The notes under the pieces: generated by a model
Database searches by the model: none
Seen by the model: only the letters and a program-made list of their open reading frames with translations
What the model was told of the DNA's origin: nothing
Shown: positions 22,080 to 35,200 of the stretch, piece by piece
How positions within the stretch are numbered: position 1 is the first letter of the stretch
Layout of the letters: the number at the start of each line of letters is the position of its first letter
Program-made: the position numbers and the translations under genes
NCBI GenBank assembly: GCA_037176705.1
Contig: CM073885.1
Span: forward strand, 221,290,290 to 221,354,289
DNA: 64,000 bases
Direction: 5' to 3'
Source of the DNA: Molossus alvarezi
Lineage: Eukaryota; Chordata; Mammalia; Chiroptera; Molossidae

Positions 22080-22091
22080 GCCGCCATATTG
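22080..22091 (+). promoter_or_regulatory. RCHY1: YY1-type site
   Basis: GCCGCCATATTG matches the YY1 consensus in the reverse sense of the usual AANATGGCGGC. A second match, GAGATGGCGGCC, overlaps the RCHY1 start codon at 22204. YY1 sites at the 5' end of TATA-less genes often mark the start of transcription. Confidence 0.6.
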
Positions 22092-22203
22092 GCTCTGGTG
22101 GCAGCTGCGGCCGGGAGGGGGTGTACTAGGGCGGCGCTGCTTCTCTGGGCGTAGTTTTCACCCTAGGAGAAGGGTCCTTGGAGTGTAAGGGGAGGTAGAG
22201 GAG

Positions 22204-22293
22204 ATGGCGGCCTTGGTGCGGGAAGATGGCGCCCGAGCCCCAGAGCAAGGGCGGCGGGGCTGCGAACATTATGACAGAGGATGTCTCCTGAAG
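22204..22293 (+). CDS. RCHY1: RCHY1 coding exon 1 (start codon)
   Basis: ATG sits in the context GAGGAGATGG (purine at -3, G at +4), and I see no ATG upstream in the leader within the island. It encodes 30 residues ending '[12 protein letters not shown]', which carry the first CHY ligands. The donor is AAG|GTGACG, phase 0. Confidence 0.96.
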
Positions 22294-25200
22294 GTGACGA
22301 CTTAATTGGGCTCTTCCTCTACGAGCTCCCGCCGGGCAGGGCTGGGGGGCGGAGTGGGCAAGGCGATTCGATTTGGGCTTAAGTTTGAGGCCAAGCTGTT
22401 TGTCAGGCTACCTTCTTCACCTCGAACTGGGTTCCTGCTGCACAGAACATTCTTGGCAAGGCATCCACAGGCCCCACGTTTCCTCCTGTTTTGTTCTCCG
22501 CAAGCCAAGCCCATCTGCTTGGGAAGAGCCTGGGCTTGCACATCGAGCACTTTATCAGTGAGTTTATTTATGCTGGAAGTAGACTGAGGCAGCCTCGGGC
22601 CTGGGCTGGCTTTCCCCCAGGATCCCTTCCAAGTGTGCGATGAAATAATGGAAGAGGGATAAGCAGTAGAGACTGGGGTTACGATTTCAGCTCCTGTAGT
22701 AGATACGTTTTACATCTTGCCAGCTTCCTGTGAGAGGCAATGAGTGTGCCCAGACCTGCCATGGAGAAAATGGATGTGTGGAATAGGAAGAAATCATGTA
22801 ATTGTCACTAAGAAGGAAATTATAGATAGGACAGTGCCCAGTATACATACATTGTTACTTTTGCTGTTCACTTTGAGAAAAATTTCTATTCGATCTATAA
22901 TTTTAGAAGAGTTGGCACCCATTCGATTCAAGTTTCCTGATTTTGTGTGTGCAAGAAACAGTATAAAGACTTTGCCTAGAAAGCTTGAGATTTGGAGTCC
23001 CACAGCCCTACACTCAAACCTTAGCTCTGCTCCTTATTAACTCAGTGCTTTGGAGCAAATTACGCTTTAAGTGCCTCGTTAAGTAAAATACGGGTAAATA
23101 GAAGTTTCTGTTTCCTAAGAACTATGAGGCCTGTAAGGACAACCTAAAGCCTTTTTTGTAGGCTATGGTTTGGTGAACATTCCTTCATTGCACTGGATGA
23201 ACTCTTTCAATGTTGGTCATTCACTAGATGTTGTGTCACTGAATCATTCTGTTACTCTTTAAGTTTGAGATCTAAATCTGAATTCAACATCTTGGCCCTC
23301 CCTCCAATCCTCAAGAAACTGCAGATATTGATTGTATCTGTTTCTCATAGCACTGAGATGCTGGGCCCTGAGGATCAGCTGCTTTTTCGTTCTGTGTCTT
23401 CCTTAAATACCAGAGGCCAAGTGAAGAGTTTTTAGGAGGAAGTAATCAACTAAATCAAATGCTGTTGTTTGAGTTAGATAAGAACTAAAAATTGACCTTT
23501 AAATTGGTTGTGGAGCAGGTAATTGGTGATCCTGAGAAAGTTCTGTGGAAATACTGGGAAAAAACCTTACCGGAGTGGATTCAAGAGAGAATCAGAGTAG
23601 TGGAATTGGTAACAGTCTTTATAGACAGCTCTTGGAGTGTTGTAAAAACAAAAATAGTAAGGCTGTGGTTGCTGGGAGGTGTGGGGTAGTGGGATTTTTT
23701 CCCCTTTCAGATGGTAGTTATTGTTGCATGTTTGTATATTATTGGAAATGACCCGTTAAAGTGAGTACACATTATATATAATATGAAGGACAAGGGAAAC
23801 TGTAGCAGCACTGTCCTTGAGTATCCACAGAGAACATAAAGTGGACTGTAGATTCTGTAACAAAAAGGTAGACAGCCCTGGCCGGTTTGGCTCAGTGGTT
23901 GGAGTGTCGGCCTGCAGACCAGAGAGTCCTGGGTTCTGTTCCCGCTAGGGGCACGTACTAAAAAACAAACAAACAAACAAACAAACAAACAAAAAGGTAG
24001 ACAGAGTATGAGGTACAATTGCAAATAGGTTGATAAAATACGTGGGAGGATCTGTTCTTGATTATTTCTACTGTTTTGGTAGTGAAATAAGAAGCACAGT
24101 CATACACGAGCTGATTGTAAGGAGGGAGGAAGGAGGTGTTTGAGGTTTAAAAGGAGAGGAGATGTGAAATAATCATCTCGGTTCTAGGTCCTAAACTCTG
24201 GAAGAATAAGGAAATTGATCAGGAAAACATGATAGTAAGAGCCCACTTAAAAAAAAATTTTTATTTTTCTAGTGGTTATGATTTAAAAGTGAGACCAGTC
24301 AGTGTTGGGATGCTTTTTCTTTAGCTACATTCAGCTATTCCTATATAAGTTAAGTAGGAGAGAATTGGATTTAACCAGTTGAGATTCTGAGTAGGTGAGT
24401 ATGTAGAGGAAGAGAGAAGGAACTAGGGTGTGTACAGGGGAAAAATTGGAGTGTTGGAAAGAGAGGAGGTAGTGTTTAGAGAATTCCATACTTATAATTA
24501 AGTTACAAACAGAACTCGGTTCTTCTAGAGTGGTGCTTCTCCATGTGTAGTGAATGTACCTCTGGTGATTCCTGAGGCTCTTTCTGGAGATCATCAAAGT
24601 CAAAACTACCTTTTAATATAAGACATTGTCTTTTTTAGTGTGTGTAAAACTAGTGATTAAAACTTCTGGCACCTTAGCACAAATCAAGGCAGTGGCGCTC
24701 AACTGTGCTATACCAATAATGAAAAAAACAGCAAAGTTCACTTAAGAATGTCATTGATAATGTTAAAGTAGTAAAAGTACTAATTTTATAAAATACCATC
24801 CCTTGAATACATCCTTTCACATGTTTGATGAAATGGGATGTTTTCATCAACAACTTTTGCAAACTGAAATTAGGTGGTTTTGTGAGGAAAAGCTCTTGTG
24901 CAATTCGATTATGACCTGAACTGTTTGCATTTTTCATGGAATAGCATATTTTTACTTGAACTGTGGTTATTTAGTCTTGGGTATTTGGTGGAAGTTTTCT
25001 CAAAAAGGAGAGATGTGAGACTGTCATTACAAGGAACAACCAACAGTGATAAAAGTTGAGCTTTCCACGTACAAAGTAAAATTTTGGAAAACTTGTCTTA
25101 GTTCCCATAAGCTTGAATACTTTCCAGTACCTAAAGAATTTTTTGATGAGTAAATGAAAGAATTTACTGGAAAGTTAGTTTACTAGCCTGGAGCCTTCTT

Positions 25201-28200
25201 AATGTACTAGTTAGGGTAAGGCTAAATTGCTATAACAAAAAGACTTGCCCTGGCCAATTTGGCTCAGTGGTTGGAGCATTGGCCTGTGGACCAGAGAGTC
25301 CCGGGTTCGGTTCCATCTAGGGGCATGTACGCCCCCCCCCCCAAAAAAAAAGACTCAACAGTAAAGTGGGTTAGATAATAATGAGTTTATTTCTTTTTAC
25401 CTAACAATTCCAAGGTCAGTGATCCTGTTTGTTGATGAGGCTCTGTTCCATATGATCACTCCAGGGACAAGTGTTTCCATTGTATTATTTTGCCATGTTT
25501 TAGGGCACATAGTCATCTGCTGGGTTGCTGCCATATCCAGGTTTCATCTTAAGGAAAGGGAAAAGAGAGCAGTCATGCTGTTTCTTAATATTCAGGTCTG
25601 GGAGTGGCATTGATGTCTTCTGCTGATATTCTGTTGGTAAGAACTTAGTCATTTGGCTACAACTAACAGTAAGGAAGGCTAGAAACTATAATGTAGCTGG
25701 GAGAAGGAGAAAAGATTTTGGTGGACAACTGGCAGTCTTTGTCACTCTAGAAAACAAGGACTATTTGTTACATTTATTTTATCCTCTAAAATATGAGGCA
25801 TATAGTTAATGACTAATAAACACAAAGAACTAAAAGTATCTTTATACTATTTAATGTTTAGGGATTGAAGTAGATACATGAATTTATCTCGAAATGTCAA
25901 TAAGAAGTTGTTGGCTTGCTCGTTAGGCAGAGAATGAATTTCGGGTGTTGGCAGGGTTAATTTTTCAGTCCAGGGATTTCCATCCTTCATGATTCTTTTG
26001 TCTTTAAGGACAAGATTGTGTTCAACTTCATAAAACTATGTTGAAAAGAATAGTTCAGATATGCCAAGGAAGAGCGAAATGTTATGTTTAGGATCAGCTT
26101 ACCCAGCTGATTCATAGGTTGTAGTCTTTGACCTTGTTCTAGGAGGAGGAGGGAGAAAATTTCTTTTTGCATTGCAAACTTGCCTTCTCTTGCTTCTTGT
26201 AACTCTTTTTTTTCTCTCCTGGGCATTAGGCACCTTGCTGTGACAAGTTGTATACTTGCCGGTTGTGTCATGATAACAAGGAAGATCATCAACTAGATCG
26301 CTTTAAAGTAAAGGAAGTGCAGTGCATAAACTGTGAAAAAATTCAACATGTAAGATTTTAATCACATTTCTGTTTTCTTTATTTCAAAAAAGTTTTTACT
26401 AAGGTGGTTTAAAAATTTTAGTCAAGAGTATTGCCAAGTCAGACAACTCTCAAAGTAAGCAGTGTCTTTGATTTAAATGTTTAAAAACTTGTAAAAATAA
26501 AACTGCATATACTTAACATAAATTCTGTATATTCAAATAGTAATTCAAAATGTTTTGGTAAATTTATCCCAATTTTTAATTACATGTGCCTTTTTTAGGC
26601 CCAACAGACTTGTGAAGAATGTAGCACATTGTTTGGAGAATATTATTGCAGTATATGCCATCTGTTTGACAAAGACAAGAAACAGTATCATTGTGAATAC
26701 TGTGGAATTTGTAGGTACTGTATGTAAATGTTCTTTTCTAATTACTTCTAGTGTGTCTGGGCAATAATAGTTTTTAAAAGCCAACTTTATTGGAATATAA
26801 CTTATGTTTAATAAAATAATTTATTTTCACTGTCCAGTTCAGTAAATTTTGACAAATATCTAGATCTATGTTACTACCTACACAATCAAGATGGAAAAAA
26901 AAATTTTCCATTACTCTAAGAAGTTTCTTCATGCTTCTTTTGTAATAATCATTTAATTAGCCCACTATTGTATGGCTATTTAACATTTTAACTTTGGTAT
27001 ATAAACTATGCTTGTATAATGAAGTGTTTTGTAGGCAACCGAGGTAGAATATTAGGATGGGTTTTTTCTTTTTAAAAATTAGTTTTTAAAAAAGTTATCA
27101 AAAGTTTTGATACAATCGGAAAATATGGAAAAGTAGGAAAAAATAAATAAAACAGCCTACAATCAGCCACCCATGGACAAGCTAGTGTTGACATGTTGGT
27201 ATATAAGAATTTTTTTATTTAAAAATATCCTGAAGTGCCTTGGCCAGTTTGGCTCAGCAATTAGAGCATAGGCTTGTGGACCAAAGAGTCATGGGTTCGA
27301 TTCTGGTCAAGGGCATGCACCTCGGTTGCGGTTTAGTCCCCATTTTTGGTTGGGGTTACGTGGGAGGCAACCAATTGATGTGTCTCTCTCATGTTGATGT
27401 TTCTCTCTCTCTCTCTCCCCCTCCCACTGTATATGAAGATAAATGGGAAAATAGTATCCTTGGATGAGAATTAAAAAAAAAAAGTTTATAAAAATATCTG
27501 GAACTATTAGAATTATACAAAAGCATATATGTAGTTTATGCATGTTTTGAAGTATAGTAATAAAAAAGCCAATTTAAGAAACAGAATGTTACTAATATTG
27601 TTGACACTCTTAGTGTTCTGCGTCAATCCATTCTCTTTGTTCCCATTGGAGATAATGACTGTTTTGAATATTTTAAATCACTTTCTTGCTTTTATTTTAT
27701 AGTTTGTTTTTAAGGAAAGATAACAAACATAATAACATGCAGAAATCATAAACAGCCTTATGAGATTGCTTATGAACACACTCTTTTAACTACCACCCAA
27801 ATTAAAAAACAGTATTCAAAACACCTTAACAGACTTTCTTATGCCCTAAGTCAATACACTCCCATAAGGTAAACAGTCTCCTGACTTTTTGTATTTTTTA
27901 TAAATGGAATCATATAGTATGTGCTCTTTTGTGTTATGTTTTATATATTTTAAAGCAATATTATTAGATATTTACATAGAATTGTTATATTTTCCTTTAT
28001 GATTGACTCACTTATCATTATATAATGTCTGTTTTATTTTTAATAATCTTTTATGCCTTAAGATTACTGTATCTGTATCAGGTTTCTTTTGATTAGGCTT
28101 TGCATGTATCTCCTTTTTCATTTTTTTATTTGCAAACATTTTGTATATTTATGTTTAAGCTGCACGTCTTGTAAGCAGAATATAGTAGAGTTTTATGTTT

Positions 28201-28273
28201 TTTGGGTTTTTTTTATCCTCACCCGAGGACATTTTTCCTTTTTTGTTCTGGTAGAGTGGGAGGGAGAGACAGG

Positions 28274-28311
<38 letters not shown>

Positions 28312-31300
28312 TCGATGTGAAAGGGACACATCGAGTGGCTGCCACCCGCACGACCAACCAGGGCCGGGGACAAACTGCAACCGAGGTACGTGCCCTCAGC
28401 GGGAACCGAACCCGGGCCTCTCGGGACCGCAGGTCGATGCTCTAAACGCTGAGCCAAACTGGCCAGGGCTAGAGTTTTATGTTTTTATTGAATTTGATAA
28501 AGACTGATATTTTTACTGAAGTATTTAGTCCATTTATTAATATAATTATATTTATTTCAATCTACAATTTTAGTGTTTTTTATTGTTGTAGTATTTACCT
28601 ATTTCCCTTTTTTCTCCCTCTCCTTTCTTGCCTTCTTTTGGATTAATCAGCCTTTTCTATTCTATTTTTATTCTCTGTAAGCTTATTAATTGTACATTCT
28701 TCCATTATTCTTTTAGTGTTAAATCTTAGAAATTATAATATACATCCTTAGCTTACTAGCATAACACATTTGTCATTCAAGAATCTTAAACACTAAGAGA
28801 ATTTACATGCTGTTTTTGTTATGTATTTTAATCTATGTATATTTTAAACTCTATAAAATGTTTTTCTGAACAGTCAATATTCTCTTATATTGACCTTTAT
28901 ATTTACCATTTCAATTGCTCTTTTATCCTTTCTGCATCTTCTTCTTTTCTTAAAAATTTGAATTATTTTTTATTTTTTCATTACAGTTGACCTGCAATAC
29001 TATATTAGTTTCAAGTGTATACCCCAGTGATTAGACACTATAAAACTTACCAAGTGATCATCCCAATAATTCTAGTACCCATCTGACATCATACATAGTT
29101 AATAAAATATTATCAACTATATTCCCTATGCTGTACTTTACATCCCCATTGACTATTCTGTAACAACCAATTTGTACTTCTTAATCCCTTCACCTTTTTT
29201 ACCCATCCCCCCAACCACTCTCTCATCTGGCAACCGTCAAAGTGTTCTCTGTATCTCTGAGTCTGTTTCTGTTCTACTTGTTCATTTGTTTTGTTTTTTT
29301 AGATCAAAAAATATTCAATTGTTGATAGACATTTATTGCCATTTTTATTTATTTTTTACTTCTTTAAGAAGACCCTTTAACATTTCATGTAATACTGGTT
29401 TGGTGGTGATGAACTCCTTTAGTTTTTTTCTTGTCTGGGAAGGAAGCTCTTTATCTGTCCTTAGATTCTGAATGATAACTTTGGTGGGTAGAATAATTGT
29501 GGTTTTAGATCCTTGCTTTTCATCACTCTGAATATTTCTTGCCAATCCATTCTGACCTACAAAATTTCTGTTGAGAAATCATCTGACAGTCTTATGGGAG
29601 CTCCCTTGTAGTTAACTGTTTTTCTTTTGCTGCTTTTAAGATTCTCTCTTTATCTTTAACCTTTTGCATTTTAATTATGATGTGTTTGGTGTGGGCCTCT
29701 TTGGGTTCATCTTGGGCCTCTGCATTTCCTGATCTTATATGTCTGTTTTCTTCACCAGGTTAGGGAAGTTTTCTGTCTTTATTTTTTCAAATAGGTTTTG
29801 AATTTCTTGCTCTCTCTCTTCTCCTTCTGGCACCCCCATGATGCAAATATTGGTATGCTTGAAGTTGTCCCAGTGGCTCCTTACACTGTCTTTATTTTTT
29901 TGTATTCTTTTTTCTTTTTGCTGTTCTGTTTAAGTGTTTTTTTTTATTTTTGCCCCCTTCTATTCCAAATTGCTGATTTGATTCTTGGCTTTATCTACTC
30001 TACTGTTAATTTCCTGTAAATTAATCTTTATTTCATTTAGTGCATCCTTCATTGCTGTTTCTTTTTTATAGTTTTCATATATTTTTTTTAATGCTATTGA
30101 AGTTCTCATAAGTTCAACTACTCTTCCCCTAAGTTCATTGAGCATCGTTATAATCAGTGTTTTAAACTCTGCATTTAGTAGATTGCTTGTCTCCATTTTG
30201 TTTAGTTCTTTTTCTGGAGTTTTGTTTTGCTCTTTCTTTTGGGACGTGCTTCCTGTGTCCTCATTTTGGCAGCCTTCCTGTGTTTCTATGTATTAGATAG
30301 AGCTGCTACATCTCCCAGGCTTGGTAGTGTGGCCTAATGTAGTAGGCGTCCTGTAGGGTCCATTGGCACAGCCTCCCTGATCACCCAAGATGGGCACTCC
30401 CATGTGGACTGTGTCTTGTTGTAGTTGAGCCTTGATTGTTGTTGGCTGTGACCACTAACAACTATGGAGGATCAGCTGTGCAGGGGCTCGCCCCACAGAG
30501 CAGGACTTACTTCAACGTGGCTCTGGTGCCTGCTGAGTCTGCCCCTTGAGTGTGTCGGTGTGGAGGTGTTTGGGTTGTGTCTCAATGTGATCTGAAGCTG
30601 TCTGCCAAATGCACCGGTTCTGGGGCCCCCAGGAAGGTGCAGGCCAAGGTTAGCCACTGCTTGTGTTCTGCCCATGGCCACCTAGCTTGAGTTACAAAAC
30701 TATCTGCAGCTGCCTGCAATTTGTGCTGGGTTTGGAGGTGCCCAGGAGAGACCAGGCTGTGAACCACAGCTGGCTGCTGCTAGTGCTGGGCCTGGGGCCA
30801 CTTAGTGAGAATTACAGGGCTTGCTGAGGCCAGATGCTGCTCATTTGAAAGATTTTAGGAAAGTCTTAAGCCTGAGCCATGACAGGCTATTCCTGTGGAA
30901 AAGGCACTGGAAACAGCTTGGGAGGACTGGCAAGTTTGATGGGGTGTGGTCTCAGGGAATCATCAAGGCAGGCAAACTGTATAGTCAGGTTAATGGAGAC
31001 TCAGATATGGCTCCCATCTGCTAACTCTGTTGGGGAAGGGCTCAGAAAAGGAGCAATGGCCTCTGCCAGCACTTCTCTCTAGGATAAAGCTTCCTCCCAA
31101 CTCTTGCCTTGATGCTAAACAATTCAGTTCCTCCTTGTATGTCCCTGGTGCCTTTTGAGCTGCTATCCCAGTGCCGGAACTCAGAAAGAGTGAGTCAGAG
31201 TAAGTCCATGTGCATGCCCTTTAAGAGGAACTGCCTGGGACTCCAGAAGCCCTTTGTCTCACATAGCCTCAATTCGTGCTGTTTTTTATTTTTTATTCTC

Positions 31301-32362
31301 ACCTGAGGACATTTTTCCATTTTTTGTTCAGATAGAGTGGAGGGAGGGAGGAAGGGGGAGAGAGAGAGAGAGAGGGAGAAATATCTGTGTGAAAGGGACA
31401 CATTGAGCGGCTACCTCCCACACGACCCAACCAGGGCCGGGGACAAACCACAACCGAGGTATGTGCCCTTAGCGGGAACCGAGCCCAAGTCTCTCTGGAC
31501 TGCAGACCGATGCTCTAACCGCTGTGCCAAACCGGCCAGGGCTCATGCTGGTTTTTACAGCCAGAAGTTATGAGGACATCTCTTCCCAGCATTGGAGCCT
31601 TGGGATGGGAAACCTGGTGTGGGGCTGGGATCCCTTACTCCTCAGGGGTGACCTCTGCACTGGAGTTAACCCGTCTGATTTTTATCTGCCACCCATGGCT
31701 GTGAGACGAGCCTGTTCTGCATTTTCGCCCCTCCTACCAGTCTCATTGTGGCTTCTTTAAATCTCTAGTTGTAGGACTTCTATTCAGGTAGATTTCAGGT
31801 GGTTCTGAGTGGTGGTGGTTTTGTAGTTTAGTTGTAATCTTGATATGGTTGTAGGAGGATGTGAGTACTGCGTTTACCTACTCTAACATCTTGACCGGAA
31901 GTCTTTGGGATTATTTTCCTTCTACTTGAAGAATTCTCTTTAGTATTACTTTTAGTGAGGATTTGCTGGTGATAAATTCAGTTTTTTGTCTCTTAAAATG
32001 TCTTTATTTTGTTTTTCTTTTAAACTTTTATTATTGCTGGGTGTAGAGTAGAATTCTTTATTTATTTTGTACATGCCCCTAGGAACTGAACCTGGGACTC
32101 TCTGGTTCGCAGGCTGACGCTCCAACCACGGAGCCAACTGGCCAGGGCTCTGGGTGTAGAATTCTAAGTTGACAGATTCTTTCAGCACTTTAAAGATATT
32201 TTGGTGTCATGGTTTCTGTTTAAAAGTCACCTATCAGGCCTTGGCCAGTGTGTCTCAGTGGTTAGACCATCAGCCCACCCACCGAAGGGTTGTGTGTTGG
32301 ATTCCTGGAGAAGGGTGCATACCTGGGTTGCAGGTTTGATCCCCACCCTGGTCAGCCAATTG

Positions 32363-32396
<34 letters not shown>

Positions 32397-35155
32397 CCTC
32401 CCCCTCTCCCTCCAGCCCCCTCTCTCCCTTCCTTTCACTCTCTCTAAAAAAAAAAAAAAATCAATGGGAAAAAATATCCTTGGGTAAGGATTAATAAAAA
32501 CAAACAAAATGTCACCTATCAGAATCATTATTGCCTCTTTGAGGGCAATCTGTCTTTTATGCTCCTCTCAGTGTTTTAAGTTATTAATTTTTAGTAGTTT
32601 TTTTTTTTTATGGTGTGTTTAGGTGTGTGTGTGATATTTATGTCTTGCAGTTTGTAGAATTTCTTGAATCTGTGGCTTAATGTCTTGTCAGTTCTGAAAT
32701 GTTCTTGGCAAGATCATGTTTTTTGAAATATTCTTGACCAGATAATTATCTTCAGATAATGTTTCTGCCCCATTCTCTTACCTATCTTGGGACTCTAGGT
32801 ACAGACCTTTTCATTATATCCCATATTTATCTTACTTTTTTTCTTACGTTGTCTGTTTTTTTCCTTTGTGCCTAAATTGGGTAGTTTATACTAATGTTTC
32901 TTCTAGGGCTCTGTTGTACTGTGTTGAATCTGCTATTAAACCTATTGAGTTTTTTATTTCAGGTTTTCTTTAAATTATAGGCTTTACGCTTTTTAAATCA
33001 CCTCTCCCTGAAGTTTCCAGTTCTTAGATGAAATGCTTCATTTTTTTTTTCTTGAACATATTAATTGCAGATAATCTAAAGGCTGTATCTGATAACTCCA
33101 ATATCTTGATTACTTGTGGTCAGTTCTGTTTTTTGTTTTTACCCCTTGGAGATTGGTTCTTTGCTTTTACCTTTTGGAATGCTTGATACTTGTTTTAGTT
33201 GATTGTGGGACATATTATGTAAAAAATTGTATAAGCTCTGGATGCTATTATTTTCCCAGAGACAATTCATTTTTCATTTTATAGACAGTTAATATATAGG
33301 TAGACCACCTTAATCCAACTAAGGGTTGGGGTCATTAGAGGCTAAATTTCAGTTATAAGTCATGTTCTATTTTGTGTCTCCTTAGATTTAGGCTCCCAGG
33401 ACATGGTCCCTCAGGGGTCTTGACTTAAAGCCTGGGGTGTTTACCAGGGCATGTCTTTTGTGGTAGGACCTGGACTCTACTTTTTGCCTCCCTAGCACAG
33501 GGAAACAGCCAGAGGCTTTAAACTACTTCATTTCTTAGCCTCTTACCAGCTGCTTGATCCTTAGCTGCTTTTTAGCTTCTCACTGCATAGCTTAAGGTAG
33601 CATATCCACCAAAGAGTAAAAAGCAGATAATTGGCTTTGCCTCAGTGTATTTCCCTTTTCTCTGGGATATTGACTCTTTAAGCCCTTAGTTGCTCTTCAC
33701 TACTACTTTCAAACAGCTTGTTTTTTGTTTTTAAATTTAGCCATCATAATTTCAGTAGGAGTGGAGGTTACAATATATATTTAGTTTTGCTTATTTTTAA
33801 AATTATACTGTGTATATTCTTCTGTGGCTTAAAAAAAATTGTGCCTTGTTTCTAAGATTCATCTATTTGATTCAGAAGCTTCAATTTATTTTCACTGTTG
33901 TATGGTGTTATTTTGTATGTCTACACACAGCATTTAATTACCACTATCATAACCAAGGAATCACCAAATTGTATAGTTCCTTTATTGACTTACAATTTTT
34001 TGAGATTTCAACATACATATATCATCCTACCTAGTATATATTAAGCTTCATGAAATAAGGTATTTTCAAAGTTTAAATTTCTATATCTGGGAGTGCCTTG
34101 TATACACAGTAGGTGCTCAGTGATGAATAGGCAATGTATCTTTGGTAAACTGTTTTTAGTATTATGATTTCTCTGTATATGAGGAAAATTTGTCATTAAC
34201 ATTTACTAAGTCCTTTTACAAATAACATACAGAAGTAAGAATAAAGGTAGTGAAAATAACTTCATTGGAAATTGTAATAAGAATTTAAACATTTCAGACC
34301 TAAACTTTATTCAGTATTTTTCTAGTTTTGAAGATATATGTACTAAATTGGGCAATGTCTTTTTCTTTTATTGTTATTATTACAGATATCACTTATTTTC
34401 CTCCCTTTTGTATCCCTCCACTCAGCCTGTACCCCCAGCCTTTACCATAGTGTTGTCTTTGTCCATGGGTTATGTATATATGTTCTTTGGCTAAACTCTT
34501 CCAGTCACCCCCCCCCCACCTCCTCCCCTCTGAGAACTGTCAGTTCCATGTATCCATGCCTTTGGTCCTGTTTGGTTCGTCAGTTTATTTTGCTTATTAG
34601 ATTCCACATATAACTGAGATTCATATGGTATTTGTCTCTCTGACTGACTTATTTTGCTTAGCATAATAATCTCCAGGTCTGTCCATGCTGTTGCAAAAGG
34701 TAAGTGTTACTTTTTTTTATAGCTATGTAGTGTTCCATTGTGTAAATGTACCACAGCTTTTTTAACCACTCATCTACTGATGGGTACTTGTGCTGTTTCC
34801 AGATCTTGGCTAATGAAAAAATATTTTTAATTTTTTGAGGAAACTCCATACCGTTTTCCACAGTGGCTGCACCAATCTGCATTCCCCCCAGCAGTGCACT
34901 AGGGTTCTCTTTTTTCCACATCCTCACCAGCATTTGTTGTTTATTGATTTATCATTGATAGTAGTCATTCTGGAAGGTGTAAGGTGATCCTTCATTGTAG
35001 TTTTAATTTGTATCTCTCTGATGATTAGTGACATGGAGCATTTATTCATATGTCTATTGGCCAGTTGTATGTCCTCTTTGTTTGGAAAAGTGTCTATTCA
35101 GGTCCATTGCCCATTAAAATTTTTTTTATCCTCACTGGAGGATATGTTTGTTCAT

Positions 35156-35200
<45 letters not shown>

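Larger units (their letters stand above)
21650..22340. promoter_or_regulatory. CpG island with the THAP6/RCHY1 bidirectional promoter
   Basis: This is the only GC-rich, CpG-dense block of this size in the window. It lies between the start codons of two divergent genes. Both first exons fall in it: the inferred THAP6 leader exon at about 21980-22060 on the minus strand and RCHY1 exon 1 on the plus strand. Open frames on both strands inside it come from the GC bias. Confidence 0.9.
22294..26229 (+). other. RCHY1: RCHY1 intron 1 (3.9 kb)
   Basis: It holds two short tRNA-only SINEs and a decayed hAT transposon. About 22350-23860 shows nothing beyond a weak MIR-like trace near 22985-23090. The open frames at 22744-23040 and 23492-23751 have no recognised product. 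Confidence 0.9.
31911..33720 (-). mobile_element. Second, older L1 5' part, minus orientation
   Basis: The plus strand follows the antisense of old L1 ORF1/5' sequence: 'TGAAGAATTCTCTTTAGTAT', 'GAGGATTTGCTGGTGATAAA', 'CTCCAATATCTTGATTACTT', 'GTTGATTGTGGGACATATTA'. It contains SINEs at 32048-32149 and 32238-32510. No open frame survives. Confidence 0.65.

Noticed and set aside
22084..22092. CCATATTGG as an SRF CArG box
   Set aside because: There are only five A/T bases between CC and GG, so it misses the CC(A/T)6GG rule. The YY1 reading fits better.
23876..23960. tRNA-like sequence with A and B boxes
   Set aside because: It does not fold as a functional tRNA would need to (no matching acceptor ends seen) and is flanked by a tail and target duplication. 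It is a SINE head. The same applies to all other Ves-type heads here.
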